Of a DNA stretch of 31,888 nucleotides, positions 1 to 5,856 are shown one piece after another. The notes beneath the pieces are model-generated. The model saw only the letters and a program-made list of their open reading frames with translations, did no database searches and was not told where the DNA came from. A program made the position numbers and the translations under genes. Source of the DNA: a virus; the IMG/VR virus record IMGVR_UViG_3300042197_004373, positions 1 to 31,888 of that record. One strand, given 5' to 3'. Position 1 is the first letter of the stretch. Each line of letters starts with the position of its first letter.

Positions 1-208
1 CTTCGAGCCGTGCCCAACGGTCCTGGGTGGTCTTCATGACTATCTGCGCTTCTTCTGCCGTCTCCAACCGTTCCTGCCACCAGTAGTGGCTCCGGGCACC
101 AGGCAGGATCGTCACACAGGCCACCAAACGCCGCTCCAGCACATCTTGTGCCAGCCGTTCGGCGACATCCAGGTCTGGCGCGGTGGCGAGCACGACGATG
201 ATGGTCAC
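1..208 (-). CDS. cutA: CutA-like protein, C-terminus beyond the window edge
   Basis: The reading frame starts at a GTG (208-206) that overlaps the stop of the upstream GIY-YIG gene as GTGA, and stays open to the left edge, giving 69 residues. The visible part follows the CutA family closely: an N-terminal strand, then [20 protein letters not shown], then [18 protein letters not shown] (about residues 32-49) and an [14 protein letters not shown] helix. CutA proteins are small trimeric cytosolic ferredoxin-like-fold proteins linked to divalent metal tolerance and, structurally, to PII signalling proteins; their biochemical role is uncertain. The family is widespread in cellular life and unexpected in a phage. 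Translation is probably coupled to the GIY-YIG gene. The remaining C-terminal residues lie outside the window. Confidence 0.85.
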   Translation of the reverse strand, partial: MTIIVVLATAPDLDVAERLAQDVLERRLVACVTILPGARSHYWWQERLETAEEAQIVMKTTQDRWARLE

Positions 209-549
209 GCCGCTTTCCTCTCACGAGTATCAGTATTTAGGTTTGGTCGCAGTTCACGGATCAAGGCACGCTCGAGTTGGTGCGCTTCAGTCTTGCCACG
301 CACCACGGCCACGATGCCATAGGCGAACGCACCCGGACCACGATCACGGAGTGCTTCATACAGGGCCCAGCTCTTGTCTTCGGTGCGGCTACGATACAGA
401 TGTTTGTTCATGCGTACCCGCACCGATTTCAGCACGGTTGACTCAGTCTTGGCAGTGACGCCGATATAAAAGTCCGTGCCGGACTGGATCTTGTACACGA
501 TGTGTGTGCGATCTGTTCGCTTTTTACGGGGTGTTTTTTTAGTGTCCAT
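205..549 (-). CDS. Small GIY-YIG domain protein
   Basis: The 114-residue protein has a basic N-terminus ([14 protein letters not shown]) followed by a compact GIY-YIG-like domain: [20 protein letters not shown] at about residues 16-35, a conserved Arg/His region (RVRMNKHLY), and an ending with an ELERAL-type helix and [11 protein letters not shown], where the Glu and Asn match the usual catalytic positions. It lacks the NUMOD DNA-binding repeats seen in the homing endonuclease at 1333-2007, so it may be a stand-alone nuclease or a non-homing family member. The ATG lies only about 7 bases from the -10 element of the promoter at 556-584, so the mRNA could be nearly leaderless. It is coupled to cutA by a GTGA overlap. 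Confidence 0.75.
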   Translation of the reverse strand: MDTKKTPRKKRTDRTHIVYKIQSGTDFYIGVTAKTESTVLKSVRVRMNKHLYRSRTEDKSWALYEALRDRGPGAFAYGIVAVVRGKTEAHQLERALIRELRPNLNTDTRERKAA

Positions 550-555
550 ACTAGT

Positions 556-584
556 ATTGTACCAAAAATGCCATTTTTGGTCAA
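556..584 (-). promoter_or_regulatory. Sigma70-like promoter with palindromic spacer
   Basis: On the minus strand the -35 is TTGACC (584-579), the spacer is 17 bases, and the -10 is TACAAT (561-556), followed by ACTAGTATG. The spacer is almost filled by a perfect palindrome (561-581). Transcription would begin at about 549, the first base of the GIY-YIG ORF. Both hexamers are close to the bacterial sigma70 consensus. Confidence 0.6.
561..581. repeat. Perfect 21-base palindrome, candidate operator
   Basis: ACCAAAAATG, one central base, then CATTTTTGGT: two perfect 10-base arms. It lies between the -35 and -10 elements of the promoter at 556-584, a common place for a dimeric repressor to bind. 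It has no following T-run in a terminator-like position on either strand, so an operator is more likely than a terminator. Confidence 0.55.
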
Positions 585-603
585 CCGCCGCTGGATCGCT
601 ATG

Positions 604-621
604 TTAGCAAGCACTTACTAA
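604..621. repeat. Imperfect palindrome in the leader between two promoters
   Basis: On the minus strand TTAGTAAG-TG-CTTGCTAA reads as two 8-base arms with a single mismatch. It sits in the non-coding gap (550-679) between the tandem promoters at 655-683 and 556-584. It is AT-rich and has no U-run, so a protein-binding site is as likely as an RNA hairpin. No gene was found in this gap. Confidence 0.3.
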
Positions 622-654
622 TGATTTTTGTTGCAGATCACTGCACTGAATTCT

Positions 655-683
655 AGCATATAGGAGACGCATTTATTGGTCAA
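655..683 (-). promoter_or_regulatory. Sigma70-like promoter, upstream member of tandem pair
   Basis: TTGACC (683-678), a 17-base spacer and TATGCT (660-655) followed by AG, read on the minus strand. The -35 overlaps the stop codon of the gene at 680-1060. The only genes downstream are the GIY-YIG protein and cutA, which also have the closer promoter at 556-584. The -10 plus next bases (TATGCTAGAA) share the CTAG ending of the sites at 19524 and 17254. Confidence 0.45.
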
Positions 684-1060
684 TCTATGCTCGCCAGCCA
701 CTGTTTGAGATCTCCATACATGGTGGCCATCATGGCTTCTCGGCTGCCGAAAAAAACCATGCGCCGGCGTTTGCGTTTCATGCTGACCTCGATGTAGTAG
801 GGCCATTCCAGTTTGCGATCCAGATCCACTATGAGCCGTTTGGTAAAGACAGTGTGATCTCGATCTCGGAGATCCAGTTCCCAGCTCTCCAAACGCAGGA
901 CATCATGCATGATCTGGTAACCCAGATCGGTCAAGCGCATGCCACCATCTCTGCGGATATTGGCCCACCAGGTGCGCATAGCGGACTCTATGCTCTGCTG
1001 ATATTCCATGGGAATCTGCGGCATCAGCCGCTGGACGATTTCAAGTCTGCGATCCGGCAT
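680..1060 (-). CDS. Conserved phage protein of unknown function
   Basis: This protein of 126 residues has no recognised catalytic motif. It has a helical N-terminal half (PQIPMEYQQSIESAMRTWW), a central GMRLTDLGYQIMHDVL segment and a C-terminal part rich in Lys/Arg and aromatic residues (SMKRKRRRMVFFGSREAMM) that ends in GDLKQWLASID. The pattern of a small alpha/beta fold with a basic strand resembles uncharacterised proteins of marine T4-like phages, but this is recall, not a search. The first ATG overlaps the upstream gene by 20 bases. A later in-frame ATG at residue 12 exists but has no better ribosome binding site. The promoter at 655-683 begins at its stop codon. Confidence 0.7.
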   Translation of the reverse strand: MPDRRLEIVQRLMPQIPMEYQQSIESAMRTWWANIRRDGGMRLTDLGYQIMHDVLRLESWELDLRDRDHTVFTKRLIVDLDRKLEWPYYIEVSMKRKRRRMVFFGSREAMMATMYGDLKQWLASID

Positions 1061-1346
1061 CGGGGTACACTTGATCCCCTTGCGTGAGCAGTACCACGGT
1101 GAATTTGTCGGTACGGAACTGTGTGTTGAGTTTGCGTGCTAGATTGCGTGCGTGGCCCGCATTGGAGAACGACACTTTCTTGTACTTGGGTCCGGGGTAT
1201 TGCACCAGGAGATTGGCAGTTTTGAGATTGATAGGGCAACCATCAAAAAACACAGCATAAATGCCATCTGCCTTCAGCACTTGTTCAGTTTTATATGTTA
1301 TCTTGTTTGTTACTTCAACAAGAACCGTTGGTTTAGGACGACTCAT
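1041..1346 (-). CDS. Conserved phage protein of unknown function
   Basis: The start at 1346 is chosen because AAGGAA stands seven bases upstream and because the longer frame would begin deep inside the homing endonuclease gene. The product is 101 residues: MSRPKPTVLVEVTNK, a short beta-rich N-terminal half with YAVFFDGCPI and VQYPGPKYKKVSFSN, then a helix (AGHARNLARKLNTQF) and a final strand FTVVLLTQGD. The layout suggests a small alpha/beta fold. No catalytic residues or known domain were recognised. The gene follows the homing endonuclease with a 14-base overlap, and it may be the interrupted-neighbour gene next to which that element settled. Confidence 0.65.
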   Translation of the reverse strand: MSRPKPTVLVEVTNKITYKTEQVLKADGIYAVFFDGCPINLKTANLLVQYPGPKYKKVSFSNAGHARNLARKLNTQFRTDKFTVVLLTQGDQVYPDAGSQT

Positions 1347-2007
1347 TGAATGTTCCTTTTTTACAACGATCACCGTGCCAACGATTATAGTTTGATGTTA
1401 CTGTTCCTGTTTTTCCACAATGAGGACAAGACCATTTAAATTTGGGATCTCTGCTCCAGTGATTATCCCCAGACTTGCAGATTCTCATAAGTTCTTTTGT
1501 GGCGTCTGTCAATTTGGTTCCAAATTTAGGGTGGTTAGCCCCAAATTTTCCATACAGGCCATTTTGGGGGCCTACACGTTTAGATTTTTCGATTGATTCT
1601 ATCGAATGTCTTTTGCCATAGAAATTATTTTTTTCGCCGAGGTGTTTACCTGTGTGCGCGATTTTCTTTTTCAATCTTGTTTCCTGAGAATCATTTTTTC
1701 CGGCAGTAGTGAATTTGCCATCACCGTTATGGAGATTGAAACTCATTGGATTATTTTTTGCATCTAAGGAATGCAGGATTTGAAATTCTAGCAGTCGCAT
1801 GGCCGCAGGCTCTCCGACAGCAATAATTTCTCTTGTCCAATCTGTTGGATTCTGATTGTACATTTCTAGCACGATTTTACTAGATGCAATGTAACCATCA
1901 TTGACATGAGATTTTTTTGCTGTGCGTGATCCAATATACCATTTCATAGTTGGAATGTGGATCCATTTATAAACGTATGCCTGAATTTCCATACGTTTAT
2001 TTATCAT
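1333..2007 (-). CDS. GIY-YIG homing endonuclease with NUMOD3 repeats and zinc-finger-like tail
   Basis: This 224-residue protein is a free-standing homing endonuclease of the T4 Seg type. The GIY-YIG core covers about residues 8-95 (AYVYKWIHIPTMKWYIGSRT, then a conserved Arg/Glu region and FNLHNG). A chain of NUMOD3-type DNA-binding repeats follows (GKHLGEKNNFYGKRHS, GPQNGLYGKFGANHPKFG, SGDNHWSR), and a C-terminal CPHCGK...HGDRC motif looks like a zinc finger. Such enzymes cut an allele lacking the gene and copy themselves there by repair. The gene is visibly richer in A and T than its neighbours and has no clear Shine-Dalgarno sequence, both in keeping with recent arrival. It overlaps the next gene by 14 bases. 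Confidence 0.9.
   Translation of the reverse strand: MINKRMEIQAYVYKWIHIPTMKWYIGSRTAKKSHVNDGYIASSKIVLEMYNQNPTDWTREIIAVGEPAAMRLLEFQILHSLDAKNNPMSFNLHNGDGKFTTAGKNDSQETRLKKKIAHTGKHLGEKNNFYGKRHSIESIEKSKRVGPQNGLYGKFGANHPKFGTKLTDATKELMRICKSGDNHWSRDPKFKWSCPHCGKTGTVTSNYNRWHGDRCKKGTFNESS
1333..2007 (-). mobile_element. Selfish homing endonuclease element
   Basis: The endonuclease gene sits between two small phage genes as a self-contained insertion, without flanking repeats or an intron. Its AT-rich composition contrasts with the surrounding sequence. The likely target is the DNA around the insertion, in related phages that lack it. Confidence 0.6.
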
Positions 2008-2020
2008 AATCTATGTAGTT

Positions 2021-2221
2021 TTAAAATGCACCGCCGTCGATCTCCACCGTGGTAGTGCTGTCGGTCTGCGTGGTCTGGCTCGCCATGTGCAAAGCCAACA
2101 GCAGTTTGGCCAAGTCGGCCTGCAGATCTCTGGCTTCGGCCATGGTCATCACAAAGTCTCTCTGGCTCCGATGTTCCGCACTGCGCACGCGATCAATAAA
2201 TCTGTTGATATGAAGGCTCAT
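2021..2221 (-). CDS. Small conserved phage protein
   Basis: The start at 2221 is favoured over the longer frame from 2266 because a strong AGGAGG stands nine bases upstream of it. The 66-residue product (MSLHINRFIDRVRSAEHRSQ...) is mostly helical, with a central RDFVMTMAEARDLQADLAKLLLAL stretch that could form a short coiled coil, and ends in TVEIDGGAF. It resembles small uncharacterised proteins common in marine T4-like phages, from memory. No function can be assigned. It overlaps the upstream gene by 29 bases. Confidence 0.7.
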   Translation of the reverse strand: MSLHINRFIDRVRSAEHRSQRDFVMTMAEARDLQADLAKLLLALHMASQTTQTDSTTTVEIDGGAF

Positions 2222-2660
2222 GAGCCATAGCCTCCTCTTGAGTGTAGAACGGACCTGCAAACTCATTGCGATTTAGCATGATCATCTTGGGACAGAACTC
2301 TGGATGCCAGGCCCGACCCTGCCGTATGAGATACCACCCAGCTGCATACCATGATTTGGATCTAGGTTCACGCGTCCACAGAGGTACCTGATGCGGCACA
2401 TTGAACACACCATTGTAAGGCACCGCACCAGTGGGATATCCCAGCACAGTGTTGCTTTTGTTTGGGGTCTGAGATCTAGGTAGATTTTGGAAATCTATGC
2501 TGACCTTGTTGCGGATGGTCCGTAGTGTCTTGAACTTCTGTTGGCTTCCATTGATGACCACGGTAAAACCATCGGCTGCGGCTTCGATGTTGCCGATCTT
2601 GCGATCATCCTGTTGCAGGATCCAGTATTGGTTTGGTATCACTGTTTTGGCTACTATCAT
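2193..2660 (-). CDS. Conserved T4-like phage protein of unknown function
   Basis: The start at 2660 has an excellent AAGGAG six bases upstream, even though it lies 56 bases inside the end of the RNase H gene. The 155-residue protein begins with VIPNQYWILQQDDRKIGNIE, then a beta-rich part, a Pro/Ser-rich linker at about residues 60-75 (LPRSQTPNKSN) and a conserved-looking aromatic part (PLWTREPRSKSWYAAGWYLI, then FCPKMIMLNRNEFAGPF). I recognise this layout as one kept among marine T4-like phages but know no function. Its place directly after the exonuclease suggests co-expression with replication genes. Confidence 0.75.
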   Translation of the reverse strand: MIVAKTVIPNQYWILQQDDRKIGNIEAAADGFTVVINGSQQKFKTLRTIRNKVSIDFQNLPRSQTPNKSNTVLGYPTGAVPYNGVFNVPHQVPLWTREPRSKSWYAAGWYLIRQGRAWHPEFCPKMIMLNRNEFAGPFYTQEEAMAHEPSYQQIY

Positions 2661-3654
2661 CTAACACTCCTTGATAAGTTTGATTCAACCAGGCAGCATA
2701 CTGTTCCGCGGATTCAGATGCCTTGGTCAGCTCATACTTCCCACAGAAACGCATGAATCTCACCCCCACCTGACCGATGTCTCGATGGCTGATCTGATCA
2801 CGGATCGCCTCATCTACATAGGCCTTCACAGAGTCTGGCTGTGCCCTGAGATCGATCAGGCTACGGTTGCGATTGTAGTCATCCAGCACACGGTGTTCCT
2901 GACCATTGTGATCGATCCATCGTTGCAACATCAGGTTGTTCCAGGCATATCCTCGGCTGGTCCTGTCTTGGAAAGCCTCCTCCAGCCCTACTTTGTTCTT
3001 GGTACCACGAGTCCTTACCCCCGGGTAGGCAGAAAACACATTGTCAGATGCATCACCACGCATGCATTTTTCAAACAACAACCATTCCGGATCTGGAATT
3101 TTTTTATACTCTTTGGTTTTTTTATCTACTACTGCGCGTCCCTTGGCATCAAGTATGCCCTGTGCTGTGATCAGTTCATCAGTGATCCCATTGTACTGAT
3201 CCACGTTGCCCGCGATTAACTGCACGAAATCTGTGTCGCTTGAAACTATGGTATGATGGTCTTGGGGATGTAATGCGATCCAGCGAGCTATGATATCGTC
3301 TGCTTCTGCCGCCTCGTGTCGGATCACTGAGCAGTTGGTCTGTTCAGCCAAGTATTTAGTAAAGGCATCATAAGTTTCCCAGAACACACGATCCTCTTCC
3401 TGTTCTGATTCTGTCTGTGCGGCCCGCGCCGCAGCACGATTCTTTTTATATGGTTCGTAATAGTCCTTGCGCCATGATCGTCCCTCCAGCGCGAATACCA
3501 CATGGTCAGCTTCAAACCTGCGTGCCACCTTGTTCACAGCGCTCAGGGTGATGTGCAGGGCGTAGCCTACCTTTTCCCAGGTATCTGCGGCACGGAAAGC
3601 TACATGGCGTGCTCGGAAAAACATGTTGGCAGTGTCTATCAGTACATATCGCAT
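2605..3654 (-). CDS. rnh: T4-type RNase H / 5'-3' exonuclease
   Basis: This 349-residue protein belongs to the PIN-like flap endonuclease/5'-3' exonuclease family. Its acidic metal-binding residues are in the expected order: LIDTANMFF (Asp7), HEAAEADDII (Glu/Asp at about 114-120), SSDTDFVQL (140-142) and GDASDNV (201-204), followed by the helix-hairpin-helix-like segment PGVRTRGTKNKVG. The basic patch WRKDYYEPYKKNR at 61-73 matches the family's arch-side motif. In T4 this enzyme removes RNA primers from Okazaki fragments, working with the clamp and polymerase found at the other end of this window. T4 RNase H is 305 residues; the extra length is mostly a polar C-terminal tail, which also overlaps the next gene by 56 bases. 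Confidence 0.92.
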   Translation of the reverse strand: MRYVLIDTANMFFRARHVAFRAADTWEKVGYALHITLSAVNKVARRFEADHVVFALEGRSWRKDYYEPYKKNRAAARAAQTESEQEEDRVFWETYDAFTKYLAEQTNCSVIRHEAAEADDIIARWIALHPQDHHTIVSSDTDFVQLIAGNVDQYNGITDELITAQGILDAKGRAVVDKKTKEYKKIPDPEWLLFEKCMRGDASDNVFSAYPGVRTRGTKNKVGLEEAFQDRTSRGYAWNNLMLQRWIDHNGQEHRVLDDYNRNRSLIDLRAQPDSVKAYVDEAIRDQISHRDIGQVGVRFMRFCGKYELTKASESAEQYAAWLNQTYQGVLDDSSQNSDTKPILDPATG

Positions 3655-3656
3655 GG

Positions 3657-4364
3657 TTATATCATCCGGTTATCGATACAGTATTGTAACACAAAACGGC
3701 TCCAGGCCGCATGAGCTGCCGCACCAAAATGCCAGGAATTGGGTGCTACTGTATGAAAACCGTGGTGTTTGAGCCACTGATCATAGGTACTGTTCCGATC
3801 GTAGGGTCCGATATAACTGGCTCCCCACTCTCGTCGGTTCGATTTCAATTTGAAATCGAACCATGAGTTACCATTGAAAAAAACATGTGTTATGCCCAAG
3901 TCTTGGAGCTCCCGATGGAACCTCCAGATATCATCGTGAGCCTGGACCTGTCGTTGATTCCAATCGATATTGGCCACAAACTCGCGATAGCGTGTTTCAT
4001 GCGATTCCGGTATTGCGTCCTGCCCTGAAGCATTGACCTGATAATATGTGCCATCTATGAGCCATTCTTCGCGTTCCCAGGTGCTCCATTGTATGATCAT
4101 GATGTGATCTCTGCGGCCAACGTGAGCTTCAGCCCAGGCCCGTGCGGTGCGGATGATACGGCTGTTGCTGCTGGCTGATTCCGCATCGCATTTGAACGTG
4201 GCTTTGATAGTATCAGCCAGCACGCGCCCCCAGCTCACTGCCAAATTGGCGGGATGAGCTACGCGGCCAAGATAAACCAGCAGTGGATCATCTTCTGCGA
4301 AGGCATGCTGATTCGCAGCCTCTGCTGCCGCGGTGTGGCTATCGCCGTTGACATACAAGATCAT
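3657..4364 (-). CDS. SGNH/GDSL-like hydrolase family protein
   Basis: The product (235 residues) opens with YVNGDSHTAA, matching the GDS block that carries the nucleophilic Ser in SGNH hydrolases. Further on, ASSNSRIIRTARAW resembles the Gly/Asn block (Asn at about 66), and HFGAAAHAAWSRFV near the C-terminus resembles the block with the catalytic His. Proteins of this type (some called DUF6071, from memory) occur in marine phages, where esterase or O-acetyl-transfer activity on glycans is suspected but not shown. It overlaps the cytidylyltransferase gene by ATGA, so the pair is probably translated together. A second SGNH-like gene lies at 8457-9281. Confidence 0.7.
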   Translation of the reverse strand: MILYVNGDSHTAAAEAANQHAFAEDDPLLVYLGRVAHPANLAVSWGRVLADTIKATFKCDAESASSNSRIIRTARAWAEAHVGRRDHIMIIQWSTWEREEWLIDGTYYQVNASGQDAIPESHETRYREFVANIDWNQRQVQAHDDIWRFHRELQDLGITHVFFNGNSWFDFKLKSNRREWGASYIGPYDRNSTYDQWLKHHGFHTVAPNSWHFGAAAHAAWSRFVLQYCIDNRMI

Positions 4365-4882
4365 CGGTGGCTGAGTGTAGGGCTATCGTCACTACCTACT
4401 GGAGCAGCTCGGGCGAGCATGGCCTTGGTCTCTTCTGCGGCAGCCACTCGTTGTCTCAGACCACTGCTACTAAAACTGTGATCCCGGGCATTGTAAATGA
4501 TATCGATGCCGCGTTTTTCGCACTCGGCCAAGCCGCTGAAGTTGGTTCCTTGATACTCTATGCCCAGAACACGCACATCGACGGGAAGGATCAACAAGAG
4601 ATCTCTGAGATCTTGCTCTGTGCTGTAAACCACAATCTCGTCTACATAACGGCAAGCGGCCAGTTGGATCTGCCGCTCTACTATGGTCTGCACCGGATGA
4701 TTCTTTGTATCTGGTCGATCCAGCGTAGGATCTGTTTGTAACGCGGCGATGAGATAATCGCAATGATTTTTTGCTTCGGCCAGCATGGCTATGTGACCTG
4801 CATGGAAGAGGTCGAAGGTGCTGAACGTGATGCCCACTGTCTTGCCCTGCTGTTTGAGATCTTTGATGTGATTGAATATCAT
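4361..4882 (-). CDS. Cytidylyltransferase-like nucleotidyltransferase
   Basis: This 173-residue protein has the hallmark motifs of the TagD/RfaE-C nucleotidyltransferase family: GITFSTFDLFHAGH at residues 17-30 (the HxGH ATP/CTP-binding motif), and HSFSSSGLRQRV at 135-146 (the C-terminal (I)STSxLR motif). A middle PVQTIVERQIQLAACRYVDE matches the family's RxxLL/VDEV region. Relatives transfer CMP or AMP to phosphorylated glycerol or heptose to make CDP-glycerol or ADP-heptose; the substrate here is unknown. It starts with an ATGA overlap after a MazG-like gene and feeds by ATGA into the SGNH gene. In this window it fits the nucleotide-sugar supply theme. Confidence 0.88.
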   Translation of the reverse strand: MIFNHIKDLKQQGKTVGITFSTFDLFHAGHIAMLAEAKNHCDYLIAALQTDPTLDRPDTKNHPVQTIVERQIQLAACRYVDEIVVYSTEQDLRDLLLILPVDVRVLGIEYQGTNFSGLAECEKRGIDIIYNARDHSFSSSGLRQRVAAAEETKAMLARAAPVGSDDSPTLSHR

Positions 4883-5151
4883 TGGAAAATATCACTATAT
4901 TGCCGCAGTTTGTGGACTTTGTTTTGTTTCGCTATCTCGATCTGTGTGGGATCTACCAATCTATGATCCACCATTAGATCTATCATGCACAAGAGATCTC
5001 CAATTTCCGTCTCGAGTTTTGCTCTGTGACTCATTCCATCTCTGTGGAGGGCATCTATACCGAATCGGAAAACTTTGGATATTTCCTGGATCACTTCGGC
5101 GGCTTCTTCTTGGGTGATCACTAGAACTTCTCTCTGCTGTTCCGTTATCAT
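4879..5151 (-). CDS. MazG-like nucleotide pyrophosphohydrolase
   Basis: The start at 5151 forms an ATGA overlap with the upstream stop and gives 90 residues (MITEQQREVLVITQEEAAEV...). The all-alpha NTP-PPase signature is visible: EEAAEVIQEISKVFRFG supplies the first ExxE metal-binding helix and ETEIGDLLCMIDLMVD the second ExxD. Such enzymes hydrolyse (d)NTPs to monophosphates, and in phages they are suspected to tune nucleotide pools or alarmones. This is the shorter of two MazG-like proteins; the other is at 9334-9717. Confidence 0.82.
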   Translation of the reverse strand: MITEQQREVLVITQEEAAEVIQEISKVFRFGIDALHRDGMSHRAKLETEIGDLLCMIDLMVDHRLVDPTQIEIAKQNKVHKLRQYSDIFQ

Positions 5152-5534
5152 GAGTGTTCGGTGCGCCCGCCTCCAAGATCTCGGCTTCGGATAAACCGTG
5201 TCTGCGGGTTCATTGCTTCTTCCTGCTCCCAGGTTTCCATCACTACATGGCGGCACACATTCTGGAACCAGCGATCCACGATGTCCGCATCTGTATCAGT
5301 TTCTTTCATCATGTATCCTGCCCGCACCAGCCTCGTGACGAAAATGGAGTTCCAGTCCAGTTCGAAACTGCCCTGATGCAGATTTTCTGGATCTACCTCC
5401 ATACCAAGGATGGCCACATAAGGCTCACCTTTTTCCGTGGCCAGCTCTTTGGCAGATTTTTTTACCTTTTCGGGTTTTTCTTTAGATTCTGTGGGTCGAG
5501 CAGGTTTTTTTTTGAATCTATCAAACAGTCCCAT
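5148..5534 (-). CDS. Conserved T4-like phage protein with basic N-terminus
   Basis: The start at 5534 has AAAGGAG six bases upstream. The 128-residue protein has a Lys-rich N-terminal 35 residues (GLFDRFKKKPARP, then EKVKKSAKELATEKG) and a folded part beginning PYVAILGMEVDPENLHQGSFELDW, then FVTRLVRAGYM, DADIVDRWFQNVCRHVV and a helical end. I recognise this as a protein kept in marine T4-like phages, without a known role. It overlaps both neighbours, consistent with tight co-translation. Confidence 0.75.
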   Translation of the reverse strand: MGLFDRFKKKPARPTESKEKPEKVKKSAKELATEKGEPYVAILGMEVDPENLHQGSFELDWNSIFVTRLVRAGYMMKETDTDADIVDRWFQNVCRHVVMETWEQEEAMNPQTRFIRSRDLGGGRTEHS

Positions 5535-5796
5535 TGGTTACTCCTTTCAACAGCATGATCACACCTTCGTCTCTATGTAGCCAGCGTCGGTCTACTACAG
5601 GATCCCCAGGACCAGTCCACACGGCCGATGCCTCAATGGCAAGACCCCACACCCAGCGCTGGCTACGATAACAGCGCCGAGGCCACAAGCTCCAACTGTA
5701 CTCAAATCGTGCCCGGCGCTCAAAATCATCTTGCGTAGCCAACATCCACATTATGTCAGTGCTGATCGCTGCCTGTGGCCACATCAGGTGCCCCAT
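5521..5796 (-). CDS. Small conserved phage protein, unknown function
   Basis: The 91-residue frame is rich in Trp, Tyr and Arg: FEYSWSLWPRRCYRSQRWVWGL, then GPGDPVVDRRWLHRDEGVIMLLKG. The Trp-Arg-rich strand plus a C-terminal short helix ending LLKG resembles small marine-phage proteins I have seen, so I take it as real. The start is uncertain: the first ATG (5796), the ATG at 5784 (TGATG with the tiny upstream ORF) and one at 5751 are all possible. It overlaps the next gene, whose ribosome binding site lies in its last codons. Confidence 0.6.
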   Translation of the reverse strand: MGHLMWPQAAISTDIMWMLATQDDFERRARFEYSWSLWPRRCYRSQRWVWGLAIEASAVWTGPGDPVVDRRWLHRDEGVIMLLKGVTNGTV

Positions 5797-5846
5797 GTTG
5801 TTATGAGGTTATATCCAGCATCTTTGATTTTTTGTTCGTATAGCAT
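5784..5846 (-). CDS. 20-residue ORF resembling the tail of an endonuclease
   Basis: Between queE and the gene at 5521-5796 there is a short frame encoding MLYEQKIKDAGYNLITTWGT, ending in TGATG with the next possible start. The pattern (basic helix, AGYN, then hydrophobic-I-T-x-W) resembles the C-terminal strand of Vsr-like and other phage endonucleases. It may be a remnant of such a gene, a tiny coupled ORF, or chance. No good ribosome binding site is seen. Confidence 0.3.
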   Translation of the reverse strand: MLYEQKIKDAGYNLITTWGT

Positions 5847-5856
5847 GGTTTGCCTA

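Noticed and set aside
429-614. Minus-strand frame of 61 codons over the GIY-YIG start and promoters
   Set aside because: It runs out of frame through the GIY-YIG gene and across the promoter and palindrome; there is no ribosome binding site.
1480-1509. TTGACA-N17-TATGAG inside the homing endonuclease gene
   Set aside because: The match is only moderate, lies in AT-rich coding sequence and lacks the CTAG ending of the other sites, so chance is likely.
4470-4895. Minus-strand frame of 141 codons overlapping the cytidylyltransferase
   Set aside because: It is a different frame of the same strand with low-complexity Arg/Ser content; the cytidylyltransferase frame carries the motifs.
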